Below, piece after piece: positions 8,981 to 18,050 of a stretch of 64,000 bases of DNA. Within the stretch, counting starts at the first letter, position 1, and every line of letters begins with the position of its first letter. The DNA is from Vibrio ulleungensis (GTDB lineage Bacteria > Pseudomonadota > Gammaproteobacteria > Enterobacterales > Vibrionaceae). Both the position numbers and the translations under genes were made by a program. Location of the stretch: assembly GCF_016900875.1 (NCBI RefSeq), contig NZ_JAFEUM010000002.1, forward strand, positions 496,001-560,000, read 5' to 3'. The notes under the pieces were generated by a model. That model did no database searches. It saw nothing but the letters and a program-made list of their open reading frames with translations, and was not told the DNA's origin.

Positions 8981-9565
8981 CTATTTTTTCCCTATTAAAG
9001 CCAAACGATGGTCTGGATATTCCGTGTTGGGTGATAACCAAATAGCAAGAAAAGCATCATTGAACTGTTCAGAGTCTATTTTTCCCAAGGCAGTAAATGG
9101 CGCAAATTTTCTGGAAAAATAAAACTCGCCGCTTTGTCCATCTGTCACGTACAACAAGCGGTCATCTTCTTTTACTCCAGGGAACAGCGTCGTTAATCGG
9201 CTAGCCCAACGATTCGCCAATGCCGGTTCAACACCTTGCAGAAGCCACTGCTTTACCGTTGCGCTGACCAATTGATCACTGCTTATCGAACGTTCATAAC
9301 GGATTTGAAGTGCAATAGGGTGAGGTGTCACATCATCGCCCACTTGGTACTGACCATCAGGAGAAAGCAATCTTGACGTGTAAATATCGAAGAACAGTAC
9401 ATTTAAGTCAGCTTCTCCGACCATTTTCCACTGTTGCCATTGCTCGCTCACAGGCTGTTTGGCTGCATCGCTTGCAACGGACACATTTGCGCCAAACGTC
9501 AGCAAAGAAACAGATACTGCAAAAGCAATCGAGCGAATAAGGGATGTGAGGTGACAAGTTGCCAT
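8981..9565 (-). CDS. Chalcone-isomerase-like secreted protein
   Basis: A 194-residue protein with an N-terminal signal peptide (cleavage near residue 31, SVAS). The mature domain has the CHI-like fold pattern: WKMVGEADLNVLFFDIYTSRL, LQIRYERSISSDQLV, WASRLTTLFPGVKEDDRLLYV and a C-terminal FLAIWLSP. Bacterial members of this family do not act on flavonoids; some bind fatty acids. Its position between DUF2878 and DUF3833 in an operon with Cfa suggests a periplasmic lipid-related role (inference). The ribosome site is weak. Confidence 0.8.
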   Translation of the reverse strand: MATCHLTSLIRSIAFAVSVSLLTFGANVSVASDAAKQPVSEQWQQWKMVGEADLNVLFFDIYTSRLLSPDGQYQVGDDVTPHPIALQIRYERSISSDQLVSATVKQWLLQGVEPALANRWASRLTTLFPGVKEDDRLLYVTDGQSGEFYFSRKFAPFTALGKIDSEQFNDAFLAIWLSPNTEYPDHRLALIGKK

Positions 9566-9580
9566 AGTGAGTTGCTGCGT

Positions 9581-10120
9581 TTAAATAGGATTGTTCTCTT
9601 TGTACGCAGTGCGCTGGCGATCGGATCTCATTTGGATTTGATTAATTGTAACAATAATGGCGGATAACACTGTCCATGCAGCAACAAGCGCTATCGATGA
9701 ATGCCATATACCCCAAGGCAATTCAACAGCACCAAAGCGAGCACCTGCGATATAACTTAATGTGCCGCCACCAGCGCCAAAAATGACGACTATCAACGGC
9801 TTCACTTTTTGGATAACTGGCTTCATCATCACCGCATACCAAGCGAACATACACCATAACAACACTAACCAACTTGGCAAACCGATAATGGTAGCCGCTT
9901 CAAATTGGAAAACACCCACTCGAACATGGATAAAATCAATCGTTAGTCCAAACCCTAATAAGGCGACTAACTCAAAAGAGATAACGCGGTTGCGCCAGCT
10001 CCAAAGGTACGTGGCGACAACCAGGATAAGCAGCGGCCATATCAACGTTTCCCGTCCCAACACGGCCATAAACCATAAAAGCTGAAACCAGATGGAGCCA
10101 ATAATGACTGAACGTTGCAT
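9581..10120 (-). CDS. DUF2878 family membrane protein
   Basis: A 179-residue integral membrane protein with about five or six hydrophobic helices. It matches DUF2878 (WFQLLWFMAVLG at the N-terminus, GFGLTIDFIHVRVGVFQF, GAGGGTLSYIAGARFGA). Function is unknown. Good Shine-Dalgarno (AGGGGGACTT before ATG), 8 nt after the cfa stop, so tightly linked in the operon. Consistent co-occurrence with cfa-type genes suggests a role in membrane lipid modification or sensing; this is inference. Confidence 0.78.
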   Translation of the reverse strand: MQRSVIIGSIWFQLLWFMAVLGRETLIWPLLILVVATYLWSWRNRVISFELVALLGFGLTIDFIHVRVGVFQFEAATIIGLPSWLVLLWCMFAWYAVMMKPVIQKVKPLIVVIFGAGGGTLSYIAGARFGAVELPWGIWHSSIALVAAWTVLSAIIVTINQIQMRSDRQRTAYKENNPI

Positions 10121-10128
10121 AAGTCCCC

Positions 10129-11430
10129 CTACGAGGCCGCTTTATCAAAAGTAAGTTGAACGGTGCTGATGCTTTTCGCGCGAAAGCCCCCTTCACAATA
10201 CGCTAAGTAATAGCGCCACATCCGGATGAAACGCTCGTCATAGCCTTGCGATTTAACAGACTCTATCGACAAGTTAAACCGTTTGTCCCAGTCTGCTAAC
10301 GTTTGAGCGTAGTCGAGGCCAATGTCATGCAGATCCCTCAACACCAACTGACTGTATTCTGTTGTAGAGGCCAATAAAGACGTCGTCGAGGGTAAAAAAC
10401 CACCAGGGAAGATGTATTTTTGGATAAAATCAACATTGCTGCTGTAGTGGTCATAACGTTGATCCGCAATGGTGATCGCTTGAATCGCCATCTTGCCACC
10501 CGGTTTCAATAGTTGATTACATTTTTCAACATAGGATTTTAGAAACTGTTTACCGACCGCTTCTATCATCTCAATCGACACTAGCTTGTCGAATTGCCCT
10601 TCAAGATCTCGATAGTCCTGCTCTAAAAGGGTAATGCGGTCTTCTAAACCCAACTCGTGTACACGCTGTTTGGCATAAGCAAGTTGCTCTTTTGAAATGG
10701 TCGTCGTTGTGACATGGCAACCATAGTTCTGTGCCATATAAATGGCCATAGCGCCCCAACCAGTCCCAATCTCTATCACGTGCTCACCGTGTTGCAAGTT
10801 AAGTTGCTGACAAAGACGATCCATCTTGTTGACTTGAGCCTGCTCTAGTGTGTCTTGTGTGCTTTTATAAATAGCTGATGAATATAACATCTTAGAGTCT
10901 AAAAAAAGCTCATATAGGTCGTTGCCTAGGTCATAGTGTGCGTGAATATTTTTCTTAGAGTTGGCCTGCGTATTTCGATTCAGCCAATGGGCAACTTTGT
11001 ATGCGGATTTCTTGATCCAACTGGATTTTTGACTAATCGCATCGAGTGTCGCTAAGTTGAGCGCCATCAACTCCATGACTTGAGCCAAGTTAGGACTGCT
11101 CCACCAACCGTCCATGAAAGCTTCACCAGCAGCAATACTGCCGCCTGTAAGCATTCTACGATAAAAATCTGGATGATGTACTTCTATGGTGACAGACAAA
11201 GGATGATCACTGTCTCCAAAAACCTGCGTTTGTGTGCCCTCACCCTGAATAAACTGCTCAATCAACGTAATGCTGCCATGTTGTAGGAAAGCCATTTTTG
11301 ACAGCATGAGTTGTCTTGCAGCGGACTGCATACGGCTCATCCCTGCGTGTACGCTTCCGACCTCTACAGATCCAAGTTGGCTACGTTCGTTGAGTGTTGC
11401 ACTTTTTGTTTGGGTGGATATTGACGACAT
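10129..11430 (-). CDS. cfa: Cyclopropane-fatty-acyl-phospholipid synthase family methyltransferase
   Basis: A 433-residue SAM-dependent enzyme acting on unsaturated acyl chains of membrane phospholipids. The start at 11430 (MSSISTQTK) has a clear AAGGGAAG ribosome site; the reading frame stays open for 42 more codons upstream, but that part is not protein-like. Motifs: YDLGNDLYELFLDSKMLYSS, SAM motif VIEIGTGWGAMAIYMAQ, the catalytic-region EMIEAVGKQF, and C-terminal WRYYLAYCEGGFRAKSI. In an operon with an FAD oxidase and DUF1365 protein this type of Cfa can belong to branched or furan fatty acid pathways rather than plain cyclopropanation; the exact product cannot be read from sequence. Confidence 0.9.
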   Translation of the reverse strand: MSSISTQTKSATLNERSQLGSVEVGSVHAGMSRMQSAARQLMLSKMAFLQHGSITLIEQFIQGEGTQTQVFGDSDHPLSVTIEVHHPDFYRRMLTGGSIAAGEAFMDGWWSSPNLAQVMELMALNLATLDAISQKSSWIKKSAYKVAHWLNRNTQANSKKNIHAHYDLGNDLYELFLDSKMLYSSAIYKSTQDTLEQAQVNKMDRLCQQLNLQHGEHVIEIGTGWGAMAIYMAQNYGCHVTTTTISKEQLAYAKQRVHELGLEDRITLLEQDYRDLEGQFDKLVSIEMIEAVGKQFLKSYVEKCNQLLKPGGKMAIQAITIADQRYDHYSSNVDFIQKYIFPGGFLPSTTSLLASTTEYSQLVLRDLHDIGLDYAQTLADWDKRFNLSIESVKSQGYDERFIRMWRYYLAYCEGGFRAKSISTVQLTFDKAAS

Positions 11431-11479
11431 AGTACTTCCCTTTATTGTCATGCAGGTTTTTGTTAATAATTGGCTGTAG

Positions 11480-12271
11480 CTATTTTTGTTTCGCTGGGTG
11501 GGTGTATAAAGGAACCCCTTTTCTCCACAGCTTGAAAGCGTGCCAATAAATACCAATGACTACTTTTACTGTTAAAACAGGCATTTTGATCAACTGCCAC
11601 ACCAAGTTTTTTGAATTAAGTGGTTCTGCTTTGAGTTTCAGCGTTGCATCAAATACCTTGCTGGTACTCAATGGCGGTTCATCTTCGCCAGCGCGGTTGG
11701 CCGCTGGCTTATGACACTCTAAGTGCACCATGAGAGTGTTGGTTAACGGCTTGAGTTTCCACCGATAGCGTTGGTCTACGGGATTAAAAGGCGACACGTG
11801 AAAGGCTTTCTGTTGCTGCCAATTCATGTGATCAATCCCAGCATCGGCATTCACAGCGTAGTAATGGCGCTCGTTCCACGGCGTGTTGCTGACCTCCGCC
11901 AACATATAGCGCCACTGCCCGCTCTCGTCGTAGAGGTAGTAAAAGTTGACTGGACTGAAGTAGAGACCCAAGTATCGAAGGTGGCACACCATCTTGACCG
12001 TTCCGTCGATCTTCTCACCAGTCAACGCATACACTTTGTTTTGAACTGCTTGTTTTATATCGCCTGTAGAGCCGACATAATCGGAGCGCTTAAATCGTGC
12101 CCAATGCCACCAACGATACCCAAATCCCCATACGTTCTTGGCTAGGTCATCGAGTTCATCCACATCAATACAAGGCATAAACAATGGATAATCTAGGTGA
12201 TGAGATTGAGGCGTAAAGCGCCTATGTGAGACTCTCCCTACCATTAATGTGCTGTTACCATCACTACTCAT
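11480..12271 (-). CDS. DUF1365 family protein
   Basis: A 263-residue protein, mostly cytoplasmic in character with one hydrophobic C-terminal stretch. Recognisable family segments: GRVSHRRFTPQSHHLDYPLFM at the N-terminus, LRYLGLYFSPVNFYYLYD, VSNTPWNERHYY, and FHVSPFNPVDQRYRW in the middle. The biochemical role is unknown; the gene is almost always next to the FAD-dependent oxidoreductase and cfa, as here. AGGAG six nt before the ATG, 15 nt after the upstream stop. Confidence 0.85.
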   Translation of the reverse strand: MSSDGNSTLMVGRVSHRRFTPQSHHLDYPLFMPCIDVDELDDLAKNVWGFGYRWWHWARFKRSDYVGSTGDIKQAVQNKVYALTGEKIDGTVKMVCHLRYLGLYFSPVNFYYLYDESGQWRYMLAEVSNTPWNERHYYAVNADAGIDHMNWQQQKAFHVSPFNPVDQRYRWKLKPLTNTLMVHLECHKPAANRAGEDEPPLSTSKVFDATLKLKAEPLNSKNLVWQLIKMPVLTVKVVIGIYWHAFKLWRKGVPLYTHPAKQK

Positions 12272-12286
12272 CAGAATCTCCTGCTA

Positions 12287-13573
12287 TCAAGCAACGCCTC
12301 GAGGTGCATCGGTGGTTTGTAAAGAACGCTCAAGCTCTTCAACAACATCTAATGCGCTGCGTACGCCATCTTCATGAAAACCGCTGTGCCAATACGCGCC
12401 AGCAAACCACAGTCCATTCACCCCTTGAATTTCATCTCTGCGCAGCTGTGCAGCTCTAGACTCAAGCGTAAACACCGGATGATCGTAACTAAACGTCCTA
12501 ATGACTTTGCTTTTATCTATACGTTCGCTGCTATTAAGAGAGACACAGAACGTGTGTTCGCTCTCTATGTGCTGAAGTATATTCATGTCGTATGTAAGGG
12601 CGGGCTTTCGCGCTGCCTGACCCTTTTGTCCATCTAGGTAGTAATTCCAAGATGCCCAAGCGGCTTGACGCTTTGGTAGTAAAGAAGTATCGGTGTGCAA
12701 TATAACTTCATTTGCTTGATACGCCATATCTCCTAGGATTTCTCGCTGAGCGATACTCGCCGACTCACCCAAAATAGCCAAAGCCTGATCAGAATGGCAG
12801 GCAAAAATTACCTGATCAAAACGCTCTGTTTTGCCGTTAGAAGTCACTGATACGCCAGCACTGTCGGTTTCTACACGCTCAACAGGACTGTTAAGCCTGA
12901 TACGGTCTTTAAAACCTTGAGTCAGCGGTTCAATATAGGCTTTGGAACCACCATCAACGACGTACCATTGAGGACGATTCTTGATATCAAGAAGTCCGTG
13001 GTTTAGGAAGAACTGCAAAAAAAAGCGCAGTGGGAATCCTCGCATATCGGCCAACGTTGAAGACCAGATAGCAGCGCCCATAGGGAGTATGTAGTTATCA
13101 CAAAAGTAGTCACTAAATTTGTGAGTCTGCAAAAAATCGCCTAGCGTTTCAGATGTGACTGTATCATCGTGTGCTGACGCTTTAGCCAGTTTGTTAAACG
13201 CAAGTATCTCGCGGATGAAGCTGTAAAACCGAGGATTGAACCAGTTTCGTTTTTGCGCAAACAAGGTGCTTAGAGAGTGACCGTTATACTCTAATCCGCT
13301 GCTGTCGTTGCGGATGCTAAAGCTCATTTCAGTTGGCGTACCGGTTACGCCTATTTCGTTCATCATTTTAATGAACCGAGGGTAAGTTCGGTCATTGTAA
13401 ACAATAAAGCCGGTATCGACGCGATAGTCCTTATCATGCCACTCAAAATCGATTGTGGCTGTATGGCCGCCAATGTAATCGCCCGCCTCAAACAAGGTAA
13501 CATCATGCTGTTTGTGAAGATAATAGCCGCTCGTTAGCCCTGAAATCCCTGTCCCGATTATTGCAATTTTCAT
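12287..13573 (-). CDS. FAD-dependent amine-oxidase-type oxidoreductase
   Basis: A 428-residue flavoprotein. The N-terminal dinucleotide-binding motif is IIGTGISGLTSGYYL followed by the EAGDYIGGHT ADP-ribose segment, as in the phytoene desaturase/monoamine oxidase superfamily. The C-terminus has the FAD-closing motif GLWFAGAYWHSGFHEDGVRS. Family members in this operon context are called 'NAD/FAD-binding protein' and probably oxidise or desaturate lipid chains (inference). Good ribosome site (GAGGA), 50 nt downstream of the SDR gene. Confidence 0.85.
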   Translation of the reverse strand: MKIAIIGTGISGLTSGYYLHKQHDVTLFEAGDYIGGHTATIDFEWHDKDYRVDTGFIVYNDRTYPRFIKMMNEIGVTGTPTEMSFSIRNDSSGLEYNGHSLSTLFAQKRNWFNPRFYSFIREILAFNKLAKASAHDDTVTSETLGDFLQTHKFSDYFCDNYILPMGAAIWSSTLADMRGFPLRFFLQFFLNHGLLDIKNRPQWYVVDGGSKAYIEPLTQGFKDRIRLNSPVERVETDSAGVSVTSNGKTERFDQVIFACHSDQALAILGESASIAQREILGDMAYQANEVILHTDTSLLPKRQAAWASWNYYLDGQKGQAARKPALTYDMNILQHIESEHTFCVSLNSSERIDKSKVIRTFSYDHPVFTLESRAAQLRRDEIQGVNGLWFAGAYWHSGFHEDGVRSALDVVEELERSLQTTDAPRGVA

Positions 13574-13623
13574 CTGATTGTCCTCAATTCTGTCTGATGG
13601 TGTTTGGGAGAAGCTCGCATCGC

Positions 13624-14367
13624 TTATGGCTGTTTTAATAAACGCCCAATAAGTGCGTGTTGCCAGCTGTATGGCAACGTCCCTAACAATCTAATAATGC
13701 TGGTAAAACGTCGCGGGAAGTAGAGATTACTCTTTCCTTTACTCAAACCATCAATCAAAGATTTAGATGCCTGCTCAACTGAGATGATCATTGGCATGGC
13801 GAAATTATTTTTATCTGTCAGAGGTGTTTCCACAAACCCCGGGAATATGGCCGACACATGAACTTGCTTAGCTGCGAGGTCCATGCGTAAGGTATGAGCG
13901 AGATATTTTACTGCGGCTTTTGATGCCCCATAAGCTTCGGCTCTAGGCAGTGCGAGTTCACTCGAAATCGAGCCCACGATGGCCAATCGATGTCCTGCTG
14001 TAAATTGGTCCTGAATGGCTTCAATACAATTACTTAACCCAATGACATTGACAGTAATAACGCGTCGAAACAGCGCGGCGTCCATGACACCGTCATCTAT
14101 ATATTCGCAGTCACCCGCATTGAGCACCCACAGCGTTGGGCAGGGCTCTAATCCGCTGAGAGCTTCTCGGCACGCTTTTGCATCTGTGATATCAAAGGCT
14201 AAAGTCGCAATGTTCGGAAATTTAAGCGCAAGCTCTGCAAGCTTAGCTTGATTGCGTCCACACGCGACTACGTTCCACCCTTTCTTGGCGTAATCTTGAG
14301 CAACCTGCTGGCCAATGCCAGACGTCGCTCCGGTGACCAATACGGTCTGATGATTTATCTCAAACAT
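13624..14367 (-). CDS. Short-chain dehydrogenase/reductase
   Basis: A 247-residue classical-type SDR: NAD(P)-binding TGATSGIGQQVA near the N-terminus, LNAGDCEY (the NAG motif with the Asn retained), catalytic Ser in GSISSELALPRAEAYGASKAA with the Y-x-x-x-K pair (YGASK), and a C-terminal SLIDGLSKGKSNLYFP region. Substrate unknown; given the operon, a lipid-derived carbonyl or alcohol is plausible. The ATG abuts the stop of the NTF2-like gene directly. Confidence 0.85.
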   Translation of the reverse strand: MFEINHQTVLVTGATSGIGQQVAQDYAKKGWNVVACGRNQAKLAELALKFPNIATLAFDITDAKACREALSGLEPCPTLWVLNAGDCEYIDDGVMDAALFRRVITVNVIGLSNCIEAIQDQFTAGHRLAIVGSISSELALPRAEAYGASKAAVKYLAHTLRMDLAAKQVHVSAIFPGFVETPLTDKNNFAMPMIISVEQASKSLIDGLSKGKSNLYFPRRFTSIIRLLGTLPYSWQHALIGRLLKQP

Positions 14368-14787
14368 CTACTGACCCAATCTCTGCTTGATGGTTCGGAT
14401 TACACTGCCTAGAACAGGTAAGTTTTCATACAGCATCTCTCCCATGTCGAAATAGTCACGGTGATGGATCACTTTGCCTTCAGCGAATTTGATGTGACTT
14501 ACGCCTTGAACCGCGACCGACTTCCCACCCTTGAGCTTTGGGTGAGACAAATGCATCGTCCACACTAAAAAGCCGCAAGCGTCAGACTGATGCTCACTGT
14601 GTATCTCGAAGTCACAGCTGTTCACGTTGAGATAAAGATTCTCAAAGTAACGTTGTAGATTGCTCCAACCGTTAATAGTGTGCGCTGAGTCCTCAAAAAT
14701 AACTTCTTGGTGGTAGATGTCTGAAAGTGAGTTGAGATTGTCCTTACTCAACTTACTGTAGACTTGAGAAACCGTTGAAATGTCCAT
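14368..14787 (-). CDS. NTF2-like (SnoaL-type) protein, first gene of the lipid operon
   Basis: A 139-residue single-domain protein with the NTF2 cone-fold pattern: N-terminal helix LSDIYHQEVIFEDSAHTING, then WSNLQRYFENLY, and strands FLVWTMHLSHPKLKGGKSVA and VSHIKFAEGKVIHHRDYFDMGE. Such proteins are small ligand-binding or isomerase-like domains. The start is placed at the ATG at 14787, which has AGGA seven nt upstream; the ATG two codons earlier (14793) lies only 1 nt from that site. It is the first gene after the ECF-type promoter at 14815-14848. Confidence 0.8.
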   Translation of the reverse strand: MDISTVSQVYSKLSKDNLNSLSDIYHQEVIFEDSAHTINGWSNLQRYFENLYLNVNSCDFEIHSEHQSDACGFLVWTMHLSHPKLKGGKSVAVQGVSHIKFAEGKVIHHRDYFDMGEMLYENLPVLGSVIRTIKQRLGQ

Positions 14788-14814
14788 TTTCATATCCTAA
14801 GTGTTTGCTTCTGT

Positions 14815-14848
14815 AGTTATCTACGAATCAAAGAGAGCTTTTGGATCA
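14815..14848 (-). promoter_or_regulatory. Candidate ECF sigma (RpoE/ChrR, singlet-oxygen type) promoter
   Basis: On the minus strand TGATCC (14848-14843), then 18 nt, then GTAGATAA. This resembles the group-IV ECF sigma promoters of Rhodobacter sphaeroides RpoE targets (TGATCC in the -35 region). It lies about 55 nt upstream of the first gene of the operon. The 385-nt gap between the operon and htpX holds this promoter, the htpX terminator, and otherwise nothing I can identify. Confidence 0.6.
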
Positions 14849-15127
14849 ATTGGTTAGTAAAAAAAAACCTTTTACCCTTTAGGGGTACTACATTGTTGCC
14901 AACAGCACCACTTTTTTATGCAATTTCTTGGCGATTCAACGCACTATGCAGGGGTATTTTAAGCCGCACTGTCTAAGGCTTCGACAGGCTCTCATCGGCG
15001 CAAAAATGACAAAATCATTGAATAAATAATCCACAGCACGAGAGAAACCGTTAATGCTAAAGATAATGAGAGTTATGTTAGGTAATGAGTGGATTGATGA
15101 TAAATATCTGAAAATTGAGGCAAAAAA

Positions 15128-15154
15128 GGGCATTTACATCGACAGTAAATGCCC
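15128..15154 (-). terminator. Terminator after htpX
   Basis: A perfect 10-bp stem GGGCATTTAC / GTAAATGCCC with a 7-nt loop, followed on the minus strand by TTTTTT. It begins 25 nt past the htpX stop. Confidence 0.88.
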
Positions 15155-15178
15155 CAATTTATAGGTTAACTCGTAAAT

Positions 15179-16051
15179 TTAGAAATTACGACGGCTACGC
15201 AACGCATCTATGCGTTTGTCTAGCGGTGGGTGAGTCATCAGTAACTCACTCAAGGTTTGCTGTTTACCGTTAATGCCGAACGCCATCATAGAGCCTTCAA
15301 GTTGCGGCTCGTAGCTTACTTTAAGCTTTTCAAGTGCTGCAATCATCTTGTGACTGCCCACTAGTTCAGCAGCACCCGCATCAGCAGCAAATTCGCGTTT
15401 ACGGCTGTACCAGCGTGTTAGGAAACTGGCCAATATACCAAACACCATTTCTAGGACAAAAGAGACGCCGAAGTAGACCATCATGCTGCCGCCACCATTT
15501 TCATCACGATTGCCTGCCACGATATTGGCAATAAAACGTGATAAGAATATTACGAAGGTATTTACGACCCCTTGCATTAGGGTCATCGTGACCATGTCAC
15601 CGTTAGCGATGTGACTGACCTCGTGTGCTAGTACAGCTTCGGCTTCATCTCGTGACATATTGCGCAGTAGACCCGTTGATACGGCAACCAATGAGTCGTT
15701 GCGCTTGGCCCCTGTGGCAAACGCATTAATGTCTGGAGAGTCATACACCGCCACCGTCGGCATGCCAATACCTACTTTCTGAGATTGCTGCTTTACTGTT
15801 TCGATTAGCCAGTGTTCTGTTTCGTTGCGAGGACTATCGATTACTTGTCCACGAACTGAGCGAAGAGCAATCGATTTGGACATCATTAGCGAAATAAATG
15901 ACCCGCCAAATCCAAATAGTGCTGCAAAGACTAACAAGCCGGATAAACTGCCTGGCTCAACATCTGTTACTGCATAAACAATGTTTAATACGACGCTTAG
16001 CACTAGCATTACCGCTAAGTTAGTCGCCAAAAATAAAGCAATACGCTTCAT
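15179..16051 (-). CDS. htpX: Membrane-bound zinc metalloprotease HtpX
   Basis: A 290-residue M48B protease that degrades misfolded inner-membrane proteins. Two N-terminal transmembrane segments precede the zinc site HEVSH (residues 143-147); another hydrophobic pair follows, and the third ligand region is [16 protein letters not shown]. The start at [11 protein letters not shown] (16051) follows GGAGAGATTCA and fits the family; an in-frame start five codons upstream is less likely. C-terminal [13 protein letters not shown] is the expected family ending. In Vibrio this gene lies between the biotin genes and the lipid operon, as here. Confidence 0.95.
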   Translation of the reverse strand: MKRIALFLATNLAVMLVLSVVLNIVYAVTDVEPGSLSGLLVFAALFGFGGSFISLMMSKSIALRSVRGQVIDSPRNETEHWLIETVKQQSQKVGIGMPTVAVYDSPDINAFATGAKRNDSLVAVSTGLLRNMSRDEAEAVLAHEVSHIANGDMVTMTLMQGVVNTFVIFLSRFIANIVAGNRDENGGGSMMVYFGVSFVLEMVFGILASFLTRWYSRKREFAADAGAAELVGSHKMIAALEKLKVSYEPQLEGSMMAFGINGKQQTLSELLMTHPPLDKRIDALRSRRNF

Positions 16052-16084
16052 TGAATCTCTCCACAATCATTTTACTTATGTGTA

Positions 16085-16114
16085 TATATTGGCGCGCTAT
16101 TTCGAAGTTACAAG
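16085..16114 (-). promoter_or_regulatory. Possible heat-shock-like promoter of htpX
   Basis: Minus-strand CTTGTAA (16114-16108), 15 nt, CCAATATA (16092-16085). The -35 and spacing resemble a sigma-32 promoter (CTTGAAA-N13-15-CCCCATnT), but the -10 is only a partial match and overlaps a TATATA stretch that could serve sigma-70. Confidence 0.3.
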
Positions 16115-16270
16115 GTCTAGTTACAATATGATACTAAAATGAACGTTCTAACTCTTATAAACGGTGCGCCTAACTATGCTTAGACTTTGGTCTTATTGCT
16201 CCTCACGTATGGGGTGGTAAAGTCAGGTCACAAGACAGAGAGCAATAGATTCTCGACAAGGAGAGATAAT

Positions 16271-16441
16271 ATGGAAGCCAATGCAAGCCATCAAATGGCC
16301 ATCGATTTACTTATGTGCCATCTTGGAATTAGCGAAGAGGAAGCGGCCGCGCAATTGGGTCTTGAGGATCGTGCTCAGCTTCAACAACAGCAAATTGCAG
16401 ACGTTCAAGCCGCTTTTATGGGACTAGAAGAAAACAACTAA
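16271..16441 (+). CDS. Small uncharacterised helical protein (56 aa)
   Basis: Starts at the ATG at 16271 behind AAGGAGAGATAAT, a strong ribosome site; the frame stays open 28 codons further upstream but is not protein-like there. The sequence is acidic and all-helical: HQMAIDLLMCHLGISEEE then AAAQLGLEDRAQLQQQ, with the look of a short helix-turn-helix pair (LGISEEEAAAQLGL). No family recognised. It is followed by a strong terminator, so it is likely an independent expressed gene between htpX and bioD. Confidence 0.65.
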   Translation: MEANASHQMAIDLLMCHLGISEEEAAAQLGLEDRAQLQQQQIADVQAAFMGLEENN

Positions 16442-16473
16442 CACCACCCTATAGTCAGAACATACCCTTTAAC

Positions 16474-16500
16474 AAAAAACCACGCATTTGCGTGGTTTTT
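16474..16500. terminator. Bidirectional terminator between the small gene and bioD
   Basis: AAAAAACCACGC, a 4-nt loop ATTT, then GCGTGGTTTTT: a perfect stem with A and T tracts on both sides, so it can end the plus-strand small gene and the minus-strand bio operon. Confidence 0.88.
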
Positions 16501-16525
16501 CAATTGTTGGTGTCAACAAAATTGA

Positions 16526-17203
16526 TTATAGAATCAGTGTTAAATCGATATGCTTGCTCAAATCACGCTTTTTGACGCTCGGCATGTAAGGGATCTCCCC
16601 CAACTTGGGAGCATTGATTTTCTGCTCTAGCATAGTGATTATTTCGCGGTAGTGTTTCTCACCTGGGTTCACACGATTCGCCACCCAACCAACAATATTA
16701 AGGCCATCCCGCTCGATGGTTTCCGCCGTTAACATCGCATGACTTAAGCATCCCAATTTAACACCTACCACCAATATGACCGGTAAGTTGTGCTGTTGAA
16801 CCCAACTAGACAGGCATTCACTGTCCGATACTGGCACTCTCCATCCGCCAGCCCCTTCAACCAATACGAAGTTGGCTTGCTGTTTCAGCTCTTGGAGTTG
16901 ATTCGATAGTACGATCTCATCAATATTAACGCCTTCCAACTTTGCCGCTATGTGTGGCGAACAAGGCTCTAAAAGCGCGTAAGGATTTACCTTGTCATAG
17001 GCAACGGACACATTAGCGGCGTCTTGCAAATGCAGTGCATCTGAGTTTCGATTGCCTTCCGGAGTAACCTCACAACCCGCAGCGACAGGCTTGTAGCCAA
17101 TGGTTGTCATACCCATTTTATCCGCAGCTTGCAAAATCGCTTTTGAAACTACCGTTTTGCCGACATCGGTATCCGTTCCAGCAATAAATAGCGTGTGTGT
17201 CAT
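16526..17203 (-). CDS. bioD: Dethiobiotin synthetase BioD
   Basis: A 225-residue ATP-dependent carboxylase that closes the ureido ring of dethiobiotin from diaminopelargonate and CO2. P-loop GTDTDVGKT (residues 8-16), then KPVAAGCE, and the [12 protein letters not shown] loop typical of BioD. Last gene of bioBFCD; its ATG overlaps the bioC stop (TAATG). Confidence 0.95.
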   Translation of the reverse strand: MTHTLFIAGTDTDVGKTVVSKAILQAADKMGMTTIGYKPVAAGCEVTPEGNRNSDALHLQDAANVSVAYDKVNPYALLEPCSPHIAAKLEGVNIDEIVLSNQLQELKQQANFVLVEGAGGWRVPVSDSECLSSWVQQHNLPVILVVGVKLGCLSHAMLTAETIERDGLNIVGWVANRVNPGEKHYREIITMLEQKINAPKLGEIPYMPSVKKRDLSKHIDLTLIL

Positions 17204-18048
17204 TAAAGAATTCCTAAACAGACTTGATAGGTTGCAGGGAGACCATCTGGTTGAGCAAATCGCTGATAATAACGCTCGACATCACGTAGAGTTTCTCGCG
17301 AAGTTAGCCCTGTACTGCGGCCATCTACATGTGTTGCACCAATACCTTTTAAGTCTTTCATTAGACTCAATGCACTGCTGTACCAGATCACAAATTGACG
17401 ACAGTGTAATGAGTTGTCCCATGGAGAAACTTGCTGTAACGCAATTTTTATCTTATTTGTATGACAAAAAGTATTCACATGTTGATGTTGGTCAATTTCA
17501 GCCCACGCTTGTTTCAACTCGTATAATGACCCTTCACTTAGACTGGTAAAAAGCGCTTGTCGGTTTGGTTTAAGCACCCTCTTCATTTCTTTTAGCGGAT
17601 GCGAAAGCTCGGTACACCATTGCAAAGCCAAACTACTGACAACACCATCAAAGCTATGATCAGCAAAAGGTAAACACTCTGCATCAGCTTGTACAAAACG
17701 TGTTTGTGTTGAGGAAAGCCTTGCTTTTGCCTGATCGAGCATCGCTTGAGATAAGTCGACGCAGGTTACATGTGCTCCCCGCTCAATCAACTGCTGAGCT
17801 ACATATCCGGTGCCGCAACCGAGATCGAGAAAATGCAATCCAGTGAGATCGCTCGCCACTTCTGACATAAGCCAATCGGCAACGTCACGTTGAAATTGCG
17901 CATGGGCATCATACGTTTTTGCTGCGCGATCAAAGGCGTGACTAATTGCCTCTTTCGCCATACTCGATTGCGTCAGGTATTCATCGCGCAAATCGACGAC
18001 AATGCTATCAATGTGGTTTTGAGCCTCTGCTTCGATACAACTGACCAC
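17203..18048 (-). CDS. bioC: Malonyl-ACP O-methyltransferase BioC
   Basis: A 281-residue SAM methyltransferase that masks malonyl-ACP to start pimelate synthesis. SAM motif [20 protein letters not shown], then [12 protein letters not shown] and [24 protein letters not shown] are typical of BioC. The start is taken as the GTG at 18048, two nt after the bioF stop, because AGGAG (inside the last bioF codons) lies five nt before it. An ATG at 17961 ([18 protein letters not shown]), nearer the usual family start, is the alternative. Confidence 0.92.
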   Translation of the reverse strand: MVSCIEAEAQNHIDSIVVDLRDEYLTQSSMAKEAISHAFDRAAKTYDAHAQFQRDVADWLMSEVASDLTGLHFLDLGCGTGYVAQQLIERGAHVTCVDLSQAMLDQAKARLSSTQTRFVQADAECLPFADHSFDGVVSSLALQWCTELSHPLKEMKRVLKPNRQALFTSLSEGSLYELKQAWAEIDQHQHVNTFCHTNKIKIALQQVSPWDNSLHCRQFVIWYSSALSLMKDLKGIGATHVDGRSTGLTSRETLRDVERYYQRFAQPDGLPATYQVCLGIL

Positions 18049-18050
18049 AG

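Noticed and set aside
8754..9122. 122-codon plus-strand frame antisense to the DUF3833 and CHI-like genes
   Set aside because: Crosses the junction of two convincing genes on the other strand; no ribosome site or domain.
14936..15133. 65-codon minus-strand reading frame upstream of the lipid operon
   Set aside because: No ribosome site, no recognisable protein features, and it runs into the htpX terminator; probably chance.
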